Positions 29,321 through 37,761 of a stretch of 64,000 nucleotides of DNA are shown piece after piece; position 1 is the first letter of the stretch, and every line of letters begins with the position of its first letter. The stretch is taken from the NCBI RefSeq assembly GCF_024810105.1, contig NZ_JANUDX010000004.1:62001-126000 (forward strand). Direction: 5' to 3'. The notes beneath the pieces were generated by a model, which was not told the origin of the DNA, made no database searches, and saw nothing but the letters and a program-made list of their open reading frames with translations. A program made the position numbers and the translations under genes. The stretch comes from Stenotrophomonas sp. BIGb0135 (lineage in GTDB: Bacteria; Pseudomonadota; Gammaproteobacteria; Xanthomonadales; Xanthomonadaceae).

Positions 29321-30253
29321 CTAGCGGCGGTCGCGATCCAGCCAGCACGCCAGGCCCTGGGCATTGAGTTCGATATCCATCGCCAGCACCTGGGTCACCG
29401 CGGCATCATCCAGCGGACAGCCATGTGCCTGTGCGCGCTCCAGGTACAGCGCGGTGAGCGCAGCCACCAGGCAGCGGTGCCGGTCCGGACGCGCATCGCA
29501 CTGCCGCCCGATCTCCACCATCGCATCGATCTGTTCGACCAGGTCCGCGGCCAGCTTGGCGACATCACCCACCCGGCCGTAATGGGTGAGAAACATCGCC
29601 TGCGGCGCATGGGCCAGCATGCGTGCGATGGACTGCTTCAGCGCATCCGGCTCGAACTGCACCGGCGAGGAGGTGGGCACGATGAAGGCACCACGCGCAC
29701 TGTCCAGCTCGCGGTAGGACAGCCCGAAGGTATCGCCGGTGAACCAGGCGCGGCTGCGTTCGTCCCACACGCACAGGTGGTGGCGGGCGTGCCCCGGGGT
29801 ATGCAGGCACAGCAGGCTGCGCCCGGCCAGGTCGACGCGGTGGCCATCCTCGGCGATCACGACGCGCTCGGCCGCCACCGGCAACACCGGCCCGTAACTG
29901 CGCGCGATCTCGGCTTCGCCATACACCTCGGTGGCCCCGGCGATCAGCCGCGCGGGGTCGACCATGTGCGGCGCGCCGCGCGGGTGCACCAGCAGGCGTG
30001 CGTCCGGCAACTGCTGCATCAACAACCCGGCGCCACCGGCGTGGTCCAGGTGCACATGGGTGAGGATCAGCCAGTCGACCGCATCGGGCGACAGGCCCGC
30101 ACGGGTCAGCGCTGCCAGCATGGCCGGCACGGCCAGGCCGGTGCCGCAATCGATGAACGCGGCCCGGCCGTTTTCCACTACCAGGTAGGCCGCGTCGAAA
30201 TCCTCGCGCTGGAACGCGGTGTCGATGGTGTGGATGCTGGGGTCGACGAACAT
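29321..30253 (-). CDS. MBL-fold metallo-hydrolase
   Basis: This 310-aa protein has the metallo-beta-lactamase fold's metal motif THVHLDHAGG (HxHxDH), then His in HTPGHARHHL, Asp in FTGDTFG and His in LTHYGRVGD. These complete a two-metal site. The C-terminal 80 residues form an extra helical domain. This subgroup usually comprises thioesterases/glyoxalase-II-like or lactonase-like enzymes, not antibiotic-degrading lactamases; the substrate cannot be called. It ends 90 bp before the M28 peptidase start on the same strand. Confidence 0.82.
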   Translation of the reverse strand: MFVDPSIHTIDTAFQREDFDAAYLVVENGRAAFIDCGTGLAVPAMLAALTRAGLSPDAVDWLILTHVHLDHAGGAGLLMQQLPDARLLVHPRGAPHMVDPARLIAGATEVYGEAEIARSYGPVLPVAAERVVIAEDGHRVDLAGRSLLCLHTPGHARHHLCVWDERSRAWFTGDTFGLSYRELDSARGAFIVPTSSPVQFEPDALKQSIARMLAHAPQAMFLTHYGRVGDVAKLAADLVEQIDAMVEIGRQCDARPDRHRCLVAALTALYLERAQAHGCPLDDAAVTQVLAMDIELNAQGLACWLDRDRR

Positions 30254-30283
30254 CGGTTCATCCCTGGCGAAGTACGCCCCAGT

Positions 30284-30622
30284 TTAGGACGATCCGCGCA
30301 TCGGCTTCGATGCGGCTTTGGTAGCACGCTGGGCCAGCCACGCCCCGCGCAGCAGGATCGCGGCGACCAGCACGGCCAGGAACGCGCCGTAGGCGTACAG
30401 CACCGCCAGCACCTGGCGCCAGATCGGCCCGGCATCGGCCTGCACCACGCCGATGTGGTGGCCCCACAGCATCGCCACGATGCTCAGCACGAAGGCCAGC
30501 AGCAGCGCAACGCCATCGAACCAGCGCCGGGCCGCATCGCGCGGCTGCCGCGGGAACAGCCAGTACAGCGCACCGAGCAGCACGAACCAGGGCAGGAACA
30601 ACAACAACGACAACCAGGCCAT
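30284..30622 (-). CDS. Small membrane protein of unknown function
   Basis: This 112-aa protein has three membrane helices (about 3-22, 38-55, 68-92), a basic linker (RQPRDAARRW) and a basic C-terminus. No homologue is recalled. It lies between the MBL gene and trpS on the same strand, separated from trpS by a dimer of GCCGGCC hairpins, so it probably has its own promoter or is weakly read through. Confidence 0.6.
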   Translation of the reverse strand: MAWLSLLLFLPWFVLLGALYWLFPRQPRDAARRWFDGVALLLAFVLSIVAMLWGHHIGVVQADAGPIWRQVLAVLYAYGAFLAVLVAAILLRGAWLAQRATKAASKPMRGSS

Positions 30623-30691
30623 CGCAGTCTCCCCTTCAGGATGCCCGCATCATGCCACGCGGCCTCGCCGACCGCGCCGGGCCACGCCTAT

Positions 30692-30752
30692 GCCGGCCGT
30701 TGGCCGGCGTCACGCAACACCGTGCCTCAGGCAACGCCGGCCACGGGCCGGC
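30692..30752. repeat. Paired GCCGGCC hairpins (SMAG/REP-like dimer)
   Basis: Two short perfect hairpins, GCCGGCC-GTT-GGCCGGC (30692-30708) and GCCGGCC-ACG-GGCCGGC (30736-30752), sit 27 bp apart just after the trpS stop codon. Paired palindromes of this make-up are typical of REP-type elements such as the SMAG repeats of Stenotrophomonas. They may protect or terminate the trpS message. Confidence 0.7.
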
Positions 30753-30753
30753 C

Positions 30754-32043
30754 CTAGGCGCGCAGTTCCTGCAACGCCGCCAGTACCACGTCCACCTCGG
30801 CCTCGATCTTGAACAGCTCACTCTGCAGCCCGTCGCCGTGCGCGGTCTGCTTGAGCACGCCGATCAACTGCCCCGCATCGCGCGGCGAATCGAAGCCTTC
30901 GCTCTGGATCAGCAGCGTGCCATCGCCGGCCAGCAGCTTGAAGTAGAAGCGGCCATCGGCCTCGCGGTACTGCTTGAACAACGGCGGCGCCGCGCGCGCC
31001 TCGGTGGCGGCATCGCCGGCGATGTCACCGGCACTGGACAAGTCGCGCAGGCCCACCGCATGGCGCAGCTCCTTCAACAGCGGCATCGCATACTGCTCGC
31101 GCAACTGCTGGCCGCGGCGGCGCAGCAGCGCCTCGATCTTCTCCGGCTCGGCCATCAGCGCGTCATAACGCTCGCGCAGCGGGGTCAGTTCGGCATCGAT
31201 GCGCTCGAACAGCTGCTGCTTGGCGTCGCCCCAGCTGATGCCGTCGGCAAACGCCTGCGCGAACGCGGCGGTCTGCTCGGCACTGGCAAAGGCCTGGTAC
31301 ATCTGGAACAGCGCCGAGCCCTCGGTGCTCTTCGGCTCGCCCGGTGCACGCGAATCGGTCAGGATGGAGAACACCAGCTTCTTCAGCTCCGCACGCGGGG
31401 CGAACAGCGGAATGGTGTTCTGGTAGCTCTTGCTCATCTTGCGGCCGTCCAGGCCGGCCAGCGTGGCCACCTGTTCGTCGATCACCACCTCCGGCAGCGG
31501 GAAGTACTCCTTGCCGTAGACATGGTTGAAGCGCTGGGCGAAATCGCGCGCCATCTCGATGTGCTGGATCTGGTCGCGGCCCACCGGCACGCGGTTGGCC
31601 TTGAAGATCAGGATGTCGGCGGCCATCAGCACCGGATACATGAACAGCCCGGCGCTGATCCCGGCGTCTTCGTCCAGCTGCTCCTCGCGGTTCTTGTCCA
31701 CCGCCGCCTTGTAGGCGTGGGCACGGTTGAGGATGCCCTTGCTGGCGATGGCGGTCAGGAACCACATCAGCTCGGTGGTTTCAGGGATGTCGCTCTGCCG
31801 GTAGAACCACACCTTGTCCGGGTCCAGGCCGCACGCCAGCCAGCTGGCGGCGATTTCCAGGGTCGAGCGCTGGGTCCGCGCCGGCTCCTGCGCCTTGATC
31901 AGGCTGTGCAGGTCGGCCAGGAAGAAGAAGCTCTCGATGCCTGCCGCCTGGCTGGCCGCGATGGCCGGACGGATGGCGCCAACGTAGTTGCCCAGGTGGG
32001 GCGTGCCGGAGGGGGTGATGCCGGTAAGAACGCGGGTGGTCAT
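30754..32043 (-). CDS. trpS: Tryptophan--tRNA ligase
   Basis: This 429-aa class I synthetase charges tRNA-Trp with tryptophan. The HIGH-equivalent TPSGTPHLGNY lies at residues 9-19 and KMSKS in DGRKMSKSYQN. It is about 95 residues longer than the 334-aa E. coli enzyme; the extra is a C-terminal domain (about 335-429), seen in many xanthomonad and pseudomonad TrpS proteins. ATG 32043 (MTTRVLTGITPSG) is preferred to the in-frame ATG at 32055. A long open frame on the opposite strand (30652-32985) crosses this gene but is an artefact. Confidence 0.95.
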   Translation of the reverse strand: MTTRVLTGITPSGTPHLGNYVGAIRPAIAASQAAGIESFFFLADLHSLIKAQEPARTQRSTLEIAASWLACGLDPDKVWFYRQSDIPETTELMWFLTAIASKGILNRAHAYKAAVDKNREEQLDEDAGISAGLFMYPVLMAADILIFKANRVPVGRDQIQHIEMARDFAQRFNHVYGKEYFPLPEVVIDEQVATLAGLDGRKMSKSYQNTIPLFAPRAELKKLVFSILTDSRAPGEPKSTEGSALFQMYQAFASAEQTAAFAQAFADGISWGDAKQQLFERIDAELTPLRERYDALMAEPEKIEALLRRRGQQLREQYAMPLLKELRHAVGLRDLSSAGDIAGDAATEARAAPPLFKQYREADGRFYFKLLAGDGTLLIQSEGFDSPRDAGQLIGVLKQTAHGDGLQSELFKIEAEVDVVLAALQELRA

Positions 32044-32151
32044 GTGGGGGATCATTACGGACAGGTGAACCGCCCCAGTTTACCTGCCCCGGCGCAACCC
32101 CGTTGCACCCCCCGGGCCGTTGAACGGATCACCCCATCGCGGAGCGCTGCC

Positions 32152-32985
32152 ATGAAACGCCTGATCCTGCCCTTGTTCGCCGTGCTGGCCCTGTGCGGCT
32201 TCCGCCCGGCCCCGCTGCCACCCCAGCCGAGCGGCCCGGTCTACCTCACCGTGATCGACCGCGACGGAGACGGCGCGCTGGCGCAGTACCGCGATGGTGC
32301 CCAGCGCTGGATTGCCGGCGAGAAGGGCCACCGCTACAGCGTGCGGCTGCGCAACCGCAGTGCCGAGCGCGTGCTGGTCGTGGTCTCGGTCGACGGCCTG
32401 AACGCGATTACCGGCGAGGTGGCCGCGCCCGGTCAGACCGGCTACGTGCTCAACCCCTGGCAGACCGCCGACATCAGCGGCTGGCGCAAGTCCGACGAGG
32501 AGGTGGCGCAGTTCGTGTTCACCTCGCCCGGGCGCAGCTACGCCGGCCGCACCGGCCGGCCGGACAACATCGGGGTGATCGGGATCGCGGTGTTCCGCGA
32601 GGCCGGCGCGATCCCGCGCGACCTGTCCCCGGCCGTCGAGCGGCGCATGACCACCGTACCGCGTGGTCGCGTCCAGGCGCCGGCCGCGGCCGAATCGGCC
32701 ATGGCCGACAGCGTCCAGGCCACGTCCGCCGCCGCGCCGGCCGCACCGGCGCCGGCCCAGCGCCTGGGCACCGGCCACGGCGCGCGCGAAACCTCGCGCG
32801 TGCGCGACACCGCCTTCGAGCGTGCCAGCGTGGCCCCCGCCCAGCAGGTCGAGGTGCGCTACGACAGCGCGCAGAACCTGCGTGCGCGCGGCATCCTGCC
32901 CGGGCCGACGCCGCGCGATGCCACCCCGCGCGCATTCCCGTCGCAGTACGTACCGGACCCGCCGCAGGACAGCCGCTGGCGCTGA
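32152..32985 (+). CDS. Secreted protein of unknown function
   Basis: This 277-aa protein has a signal-like N-terminus (MKRLILPLFAVLALCGF; the Cys is not in a good lipobox). A globular part (about 28-165) with YSVRLRNRSAERVLVVVSVDGLNAITG and WQTADISGWRKSDEEVAQF follows, then an Ala/Pro-rich linker and a C-terminal segment rich in Arg/Pro. The globular part looks like a beta-sandwich of unknown function, likely envelope-associated. Start at ATG 32152 with a GGAG site. It ends at a hairpin terminator at 32999-33034. Confidence 0.65.
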   Translation: MKRLILPLFAVLALCGFRPAPLPPQPSGPVYLTVIDRDGDGALAQYRDGAQRWIAGEKGHRYSVRLRNRSAERVLVVVSVDGLNAITGEVAAPGQTGYVLNPWQTADISGWRKSDEEVAQFVFTSPGRSYAGRTGRPDNIGVIGIAVFREAGAIPRDLSPAVERRMTTVPRGRVQAPAAAESAMADSVQATSAAAPAAPAPAQRLGTGHGARETSRVRDTAFERASVAPAQQVEVRYDSAQNLRARGILPGPTPRDATPRAFPSQYVPDPPQDSRWR

Positions 32986-32998
32986 AGCGGTCGCGCAG

Positions 32999-33034
32999 AC
33001 ACACGAAGGGCCGCTTGCGCGGCCCCTCGTGTGT
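32999..33034. terminator. Two-way hairpin between convergent genes
   Basis: The stem ACACACGA-GGGCCGC pairs with GCGGCCC-TCGTGTGT through one mismatch, with a TTGC loop. It lies between the secreted-protein gene and the convergent CsbD gene. It has a short T-run on the plus side (GTGTTTC). Confidence 0.7.
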
Positions 33035-33081
33035 TTCATACGCCCGATGAAGCGGCCGCGCTTACGCGGCGCCGGCCCGCA

Positions 33082-33303
33082 TCAATGGAAGTCCGGATAA
33101 TCCTTGTGCATGGCCTTCTCGAAGTCCTTGACTTCCGATTCGGCGCGGTCGCGCGCCCAGCCGTAGCGCTCCTGCAAGCGACCCGCCAGGTATTCGGCAT
33201 TGCCTTCGGCCACCTTGAAATCGTCGTCGGTAAGGTCGCCCCACTTGGCCTGGGCCTTGCCCTTGAGCTGCGTCCACTTGCCGGAAATGATGTCTTTGTT
33301 CAT
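33082..33303 (-). CDS. CsbD family stress-response protein
   Basis: This 73-aa protein matches CsbD (YjbJ-like): [20 protein letters not shown], then WGDLTDDDF, and [13 protein letters not shown]. Family members are abundant small acidic proteins induced by general stress and stationary phase; their biochemical role is unknown. The true start is ATG 33303, preceded by CAAGGAT as ribosome site; the frame upstream is a shadow. The entericidin-like gene lies next on the same strand. Confidence 0.9.
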   Translation of the reverse strand: MNKDIISGKWTQLKGKAQAKWGDLTDDDFKVAEGNAEYLAGRLQERYGWARDRAESEVKDFEKAMHKDYPDFH

Positions 33304-33445
33304 GGGTTGGCATCCTTGGTTGCAACGGCACCTTCGCCGCACGTACAGAGTGCCGCGGCGGACGTTCGGTGGCGGTCAAGCGCGCATGAAACGGATGCTC
33401 ACCTGCTTGAATGAAGGCCATGCGCCGCCCCCGGCCACGCAAACG

Positions 33446-33473
33446 AAAAAGGCCGGGAGATCCCGGCCTTTTC
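33446..33473 (-). terminator. Terminator after the entericidin-like gene
   Basis: A GGCCGGGA / TCCCGGCC stem flanked by A-tract and T-tract on both sides (AAAAAGGCCGGGA...CCGGCCTTTT) lies 23 bp downstream of the stop codon at 33496 on the minus strand. It could act in both directions. Confidence 0.85.
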
Positions 33474-33495
33474 CGTCGCCACCTGATCGCGTGGA

Positions 33496-33633
33496 TCAGT
33501 TGGTCTTGGCGGCGTCTTCGACCTTCTCGCCAGCCTTCTGCACGTCCTTGCCAGCACCGGCAACGGTGTTGCAGCCGGACAGCATGGCCACCGAGAACAT
33601 CGACAACAGCATCAGTGCAATAACACGCTTCAT
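33496..33633 (-). CDS. Entericidin A/B-family small lipoprotein
   Basis: This 45-aa protein has a signal sequence ending in the lipobox LSGC (Cys21), then NTVAGAGKDVQKAGEKVED, the conserved pattern of entericidins (NTxxGxGKDxxxxGxxIE). E. coli EcnA/EcnB form an osmotically regulated antidote/toxin lipoprotein pair; here only one copy is present. Xanthomonads commonly keep single copies as stress lipoproteins. The ATG at 33633 has a GGAG-type site (AGGAGAACCCC) just upstream. A strong terminator follows. Confidence 0.88.
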   Translation of the reverse strand: MKRVIALMLLSMFSVAMLSGCNTVAGAGKDVQKAGEKVEDAAKTN

Positions 33634-33869
33634 GGGGTTCTCCTGTTTGATCTACGTCGACACCGGCAATCCGGTCCCACCTGTCAGATGGGCCCGCCAG
33701 CGCGCCCTGCGCGCCGCGGCCCTTCTTCCTGATCGCGGTGACGTCGTGGCTGTTTCCAGCACCGCCGCCGCGTGGATGCAATCTGGCGGCTGGCGCGTGC
33801 AGCGAATGTGAACGCACCACGGCGGCGTTCAGCCACCCGCAGGAAAGCCCCGGTAACCCGGCGCCATGC

Positions 33870-34790
33870 TCAGTCGCGCATCAGGGTGGACTTGCCGAAC
33901 AGACTCTCCACCAGGTCCACTGCCAGCACCGCGGTGCTGTTGCGGTTGTCCAGCAGCGGGTTGAGTTCCACGATGTCCAGCGAGCCCATGCGGCCGGTGT
34001 CGGCGATCATCTCCATCACCAGCTGCGCCTCACGGTAATTGACCCCGCCCGGCACGGTGGTGCCCACGCCCGGCGCGATGCTGGGGTCGAGGAAATCGAC
34101 ATCGAAGCTGACATGCAGGTGGGTGTTGGCATCGATACCCGCCAGCGCCGCTTCCATGGTGCGCTTCATGCCCGCCTCGTCGATGTAGCGCATGTCATAC
34201 ACATCCACCTGGTGCTGCTTGATCAGGCGCTTCTCTTCCTGGTCCACCGAGCGGATGCCGATCTGGTGCACCTGCTGCGGGCGGATCGCCGGCGCGTCGC
34301 CGCCGAGCCGGGTCAGCGCATCCGGGCCCAGCCCGCACAGGCAGGCCACCGGCATGCCATGTACGTTGCCCGACGGGGTCACCTCGCTGGTGTTGAAGTC
34401 CGAGTGCGCATCCAGCCACAGCACGCGCAGCGTCTTGCCCTGCTCGCGGCACCAGCGCGCCACCGCGGTAATCGAGCCGATGCCCAGGCAGTGGTCGCCG
34501 CCGAGCATGATCGGCATGCGCCCGGCCTGCAGCTCGGCGTAGGTGGCGTCCATCAGCGCGCGATTCCAGGCCACCACTTCGTCCAGGTGGCGATAGCCCT
34601 GCACCGGTGCGGTCCACGGGTTGCGCGGGCCGTCCAGGTTGCCCAGGTCGCGCACGTCCACCCCACGGGCAACCAACGCGTCGGACAGCCCGGCGATGCG
34701 CAGCGCATCCGGGCCCAGGCCCGCGCCGCGATGGCCGGCCCCGATGTCGGTGGGAACGCCGATCAGGGATACGGGGGGATACGTGGCCAT
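33870..34790 (-). CDS. rocF: Arginase
   Basis: This 306-aa ureohydrolase converts arginine to ornithine and urea. All three metal-binding motifs are present: GGDH (H100), DAHSDFN (D127, H129, D131) and SFDVDFLDP (D230, D232); the GNVHGMP substrate loop follows. Length matches typical arginases. ATG 34790 (MATYPPVSLIGVP) has an AGGAGG site 8 bp upstream, which settles the start against the longer frame to 34823. It is monocistronic and divergent from the roadblock/GTPase operon across a 307-bp gap. Confidence 0.93.
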   Translation of the reverse strand: MATYPPVSLIGVPTDIGAGHRGAGLGPDALRIAGLSDALVARGVDVRDLGNLDGPRNPWTAPVQGYRHLDEVVAWNRALMDATYAELQAGRMPIMLGGDHCLGIGSITAVARWCREQGKTLRVLWLDAHSDFNTSEVTPSGNVHGMPVACLCGLGPDALTRLGGDAPAIRPQQVHQIGIRSVDQEEKRLIKQHQVDVYDMRYIDEAGMKRTMEAALAGIDANTHLHVSFDVDFLDPSIAPGVGTTVPGGVNYREAQLVMEMIADTGRMGSLDIVELNPLLDNRNSTAVLAVDLVESLFGKSTLMRD

Positions 34791-35097
34791 GGGGTGCCTC
34801 CTGCAATGACGAAAAAGAGCCACAGTCTAGCCAGCCCCGTGCAGGCCCACTCGCGGCGGTGCAGCAGGCAGCGCGATTGACTGCACGCGGCATTCCCTGC
34901 CCGCCCGCGTCCGATCTCGACGCGGAGCGAAACCCCTTGCCCGTCAAGCATTTGACGCATACGCAAGACACGCGGCGGTTCATCTTGCGTTGTCCGTGAA
35001 GGCAAAATTTCCGTGCTACATTTCACACTTCGACGCAGTACTGATTGACTAATCCAAACGGGTTGGTCGTTTTTCGTTGTGTGCCAGGGGGCAGTAC
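34791..35097. promoter_or_regulatory. 307-bp divergent control region, arginase / roadblock operon
   Basis: No gene is seen. The region contains a small symmetric sequence, GTCAA-GCAT-TTGAC (34943-34956), and becomes A/T-richer from about 35000 (CAAAATTTCC, CTACATTTCAC), which would suit the promoter of the roadblock operon. No confident sigma-70 pair could be marked. Confidence 0.4.
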
Positions 35098-35550
35098 GTG
35101 CAGCGCAGTGCCATTCACCAGATCGTCCGCAGTGCCAGCGGCGAGAGCCAGCCGGCCCGCCAGTTGCATGACATCGACGGCATCGACGCCGTGTTCGGCC
35201 AGGCGCGCGAACGCGAGCGCGGCCTCAAGCTGCTGATGCTTTCCACCGCCGATGGCCGCGCCGTCGCCGAGAGTTCGGCGCTGGACGTGGATGGACGCCG
35301 CCTGGCCGCGATGGCCAATTCGTTCCTTACCCTCGGCGAAACCGTCTCGCGCGAGCTGTCGCTCAGCGAGGCCGACTACGCCACCATCTGCACCAAGCAG
35401 GGCAACGTGGTGCTGATCCGCATCCAGAGCGACAAGCCGCTCACCCTCACCGCCGTGGCCGGCCACGAGCTCAACATGGCCGTGCTGCTGTTCCATGCGC
35501 GCGAGTGCGCCACCCGCCTCGAGCCCGTGCTGCGCCCGCGCGCAGGCTGA
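35098..35550 (+). CDS. Roadblock/LC7-domain regulator (MglB-like)
   Basis: This 150-aa protein is built as one roadblock/LC7 domain (about 25-130) with GLKLLMLSTADGRAVAES, then LAAMANSFLTLGE and VVLIRIQ...LTLTAVAGHELNMAVLLF. Such proteins act as GTPase-activating or docking partners for MglA-type GTPases, which fits the operon. The start is GTG 35098, set by AGGGGG seven bases upstream. Three further genes follow on the same strand with gaps of 76 and 95 bp and then an overlap. Confidence 0.8.
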   Translation: MQRSAIHQIVRSASGESQPARQLHDIDGIDAVFGQARERERGLKLLMLSTADGRAVAESSALDVDGRRLAAMANSFLTLGETVSRELSLSEADYATICTKQGNVVLIRIQSDKPLTLTAVAGHELNMAVLLFHARECATRLEPVLRPRAG

Positions 35551-35626
35551 TCCGCCTTCCCTTTCGTTGTGCCCTTCCGGCAGGCCCCTGGCCTGCCCTC
35601 CCACTGCCTGAAGCAAAAGGATTTAC

Positions 35627-35986
35627 GTGCCCAATCTCAATCTGGAAAAGCTCAATTCGCTGGCGGGTTTCGTCGGTGCCGCCCTGGTCGACGGTGACAG
35701 CGGCATGGCCCTGGCCATGGTCGGCGGCGGCAACATCAACCTGGAGCTGGCGGCAGCCGGCAATACCGAAGTGGTCCGCGCCAAGCGCCGCGTCGCCGAG
35801 CAGCTGGGCCTGTCGGACACGCTGGAAGACCTGCTGATCACGCTGAGCACGCAGTACCACCTGATCCGCCCGCTGGAAAGCAACCCGCTGCTGTTCCTGT
35901 ACGTGGTGATGGACCGCAGCAAGGCCAACCTGGCGATGTCGCGGCATGAACTGAAGGCCTTCGAGAAGACCCTGGACTTCAGCTGA
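35627..35986 (+). CDS. Roadblock-like small protein in the GTPase operon
   Basis: This 119-aa protein starts at GTG 35627 with an AAAAGGA site. MPNLNLEKLNSLAGFVGAALVDGDSGMALAMV reads like the first strands and helix of a roadblock fold, and LLFLYVVMDRSKANLAMSRHELKAFEKTL suits its end, so it is probably a second, divergent roadblock protein. This is by eye only; a profile comparison would decide. It could form the heterodimeric partner or an adaptor for the preceding protein. Confidence 0.62.
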   Translation: MPNLNLEKLNSLAGFVGAALVDGDSGMALAMVGGGNINLELAAAGNTEVVRAKRRVAEQLGLSDTLEDLLITLSTQYHLIRPLESNPLLFLYVVMDRSKANLAMSRHELKAFEKTLDFS

Positions 35987-36081
35987 TCGCACCATGTCCC
36001 GCCCGGCTCGCGCCGTGCGGGACGCTCGCGCCCCGGCGTGCGCCCCGCGCGCGCCGAGCGGCCGCCTTGTGGCACGCCCCC

Positions 36082-37038
36082 ATGAAAACCCCCATCCGCT
36101 CCTTCCAGATCGCCGCGACAGGCCTCGACCTGCTGCACCAGACCCGGCTCAAGCTGGCCAGTTCGCTGCTGCTGGCCGAGCGCATGGACGTGGCCCTGCA
36201 GCCGTGGTCCGGGCAGGCCGTGGACCTGCTGGTGATCGGGCTGGACCATCCGGCCAGCGCCACTGCACTGCACCAGGCGCATGCGCTGGGCGTGCCGACG
36301 TTGCTGGTTGCGCGGCGCTTCGGCGCCATCGCACGCGGCGAACTGCCGCACGGCGCCACTGTGCGCGACCTCAACGAACAGCTCTCCACGCTGCTGCTGG
36401 CCACGCCGGATGCGGCCGACGTCGTGCAGGGCACGCCGCTGCTGATGCAGCTGGCCCGCCACGATGCGCAGCCAGCGGGCATGCACCTGCTGCAGCGGGG
36501 GGCGATGACGCTGCTGGTCGACCCGGCCACGCGCAGCATTGCCCTGCCCGCCAGCACCACGCTGGCCGAGGTGGCCGCGCAACTGGACGATGCGACCTGG
36601 TCGCTGACCCCGATCGACGTCGAGACCTTCCAGCACCAGTACGCCTACCGCCTGCCGCAGCGGCACTCGTTCGAAGCCCTGTTCTTCTGCATTGCCCACC
36701 ATCGCCCCGAACTGATGCCCGCGCCGGCCGCGCAGGCCTCGCTGCAGCTGCGCCAGTGGCCCGACCTGAGCGCCGATGACGTGCCCGGCCACTGGCTGCT
36801 GGCCATCGCCCGCCTGCATGCGCGGCCCTGGCGCGCCACCGCGCTGGCCACCGCCTGCCGGATCCCGCAGGACGCCGCGCAGAGCCTGTTCTCCGCCGCG
36901 CTGGCCAGCGGCCTCGCCTTGAACCAGGATGCCCCCGTGACGCCTTCCCAACGCCGTGGCGATACCCACGATTCGCGCTTCTTCTCGTGGGTGGCGCGGC
37001 GCTTCGGCCTCAGCCTGTTCCAGGGAGCGGCATCATGA
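36082..37038 (+). CDS. Unknown protein of the roadblock/GTPase operon
   Basis: This 318-aa soluble protein has an N-terminal half with alpha/beta character (VDLLVIGLDHPASATALHQAHALGVPTLLVARRFG) and a helical C-terminal half resembling a winged-helix (ATALATACRIPQDAAQSLFSAALASGLA). No motif of a known enzyme is visible. The position, overlapping the GTPase gene by ATGA, suggests it is an effector or adaptor of that GTPase, like DUF742 proteins (CvnC) in the actinobacterial conservons, though not visibly homologous. ATG 36082 is used. Confidence 0.6.
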   Translation: MKTPIRSFQIAATGLDLLHQTRLKLASSLLLAERMDVALQPWSGQAVDLLVIGLDHPASATALHQAHALGVPTLLVARRFGAIARGELPHGATVRDLNEQLSTLLLATPDAADVVQGTPLLMQLARHDAQPAGMHLLQRGAMTLLVDPATRSIALPASTTLAEVAAQLDDATWSLTPIDVETFQHQYAYRLPQRHSFEALFFCIAHHRPELMPAPAAQASLQLRQWPDLSADDVPGHWLLAIARLHARPWRATALATACRIPQDAAQSLFSAALASGLALNQDAPVTPSQRRGDTHDSRFFSWVARRFGLSLFQGAAS

Positions 37039-37574
37039 GCCTGCCCGCCAACAAGCTGGTCTTCGTCGGTGGCATGGGCGCAGGCAAGACCACGGCCGTG
37101 CGTGCGATCTCCGACGTGGAGCCGGTCAGCACCGAAATGCCGTTGAGCGAGGATGCCTACGGTGACAAGGTCGAAACCACGGTCGCGCTGGATTACAGCT
37201 CGATCGAGCTGGATGACGGCGAGCTGCTGCATGTCTATGGCGTGCCCGGCCAGCGCTATCTGGACTTCATGTGGCCGATGGTCTGCGAGGGTGCGCTCGG
37301 CGTGATCGTACTGGTCAGCGCGCGCCACCCCGAGCCGATCGCCTCCACGGTCGAGCTGCTGCAGGAGTTTTCGCGGATCGCCCCGGAGGCGAGCCTCGCG
37401 GTGGGCATCACCCGTACCGACGAATACCCCGAACTGTTGATCCCCGATGTACGCCAGGCGCTGTTCGATGCCGGCTTCCGCCTGCCGGTGATGCGCGTGG
37501 ACGCGCGCTCGGCCACGCAGGTGACCTTCCTGGTGAAGTCGCTGTTGTCGTATCGGTTTGCCGAGACGCAGTAA
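37035..37574 (+). CDS. Small Ras-like GTPase, MglA/CvnD-type
   Basis: This 179-aa protein has the P-loop GGMGAGKTT (12-20), the switch region with VPGQ (70-73, in GVPGQRYLDFMWP) typical of MglA-type GTPases, and TRTD (126-129) in place of NKxD for guanine specificity. In Myxococcus and some xanthomonads MglA with MglB roadblock proteins steers polarity and twitching motility; in Streptomyces similar GTPases act in conservon signalling. Its start overlaps the upstream stop by 4 bp. Function in polarity or pili is an inference from the family. Confidence 0.85.
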   Translation: MSLPANKLVFVGGMGAGKTTAVRAISDVEPVSTEMPLSEDAYGDKVETTVALDYSSIELDDGELLHVYGVPGQRYLDFMWPMVCEGALGVIVLVSARHPEPIASTVELLQEFSRIAPEASLAVGITRTDEYPELLIPDVRQALFDAGFRLPVMRVDARSATQVTFLVKSLLSYRFAETQ

Positions 37575-37761
37575 GGCGTGGTTGCGCATGGCTGAATCTG
37601 ACGCGTGGACCGTCCGGCCACGGGTCGTCGGCGCTTGCACGATGCGTCTGCGCCCGCGGCCATGTTTGTCCGTGCCGCCCCACCGGGAGTGGTCCATGCT
37701 CCGCTGCCAGCTCGCATGCTAGGATCAATATGGAGATGGAGCGTAAAACCGGAGCTCTGAC

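Noticed and set aside
29321..30253. Beta-lactamase resistance enzyme
   Set aside because: It has the shared metal-binding fold but no signal peptide and the layout of general MBL hydrolases, so no resistance claim is made.
30652..32985. 777-aa open frame on the plus strand crossing trpS
   Set aside because: It is antisense to a clear TrpS and only its last 277 codons (from ATG 32152) look like a real protein; high G+C makes long shadow frames.
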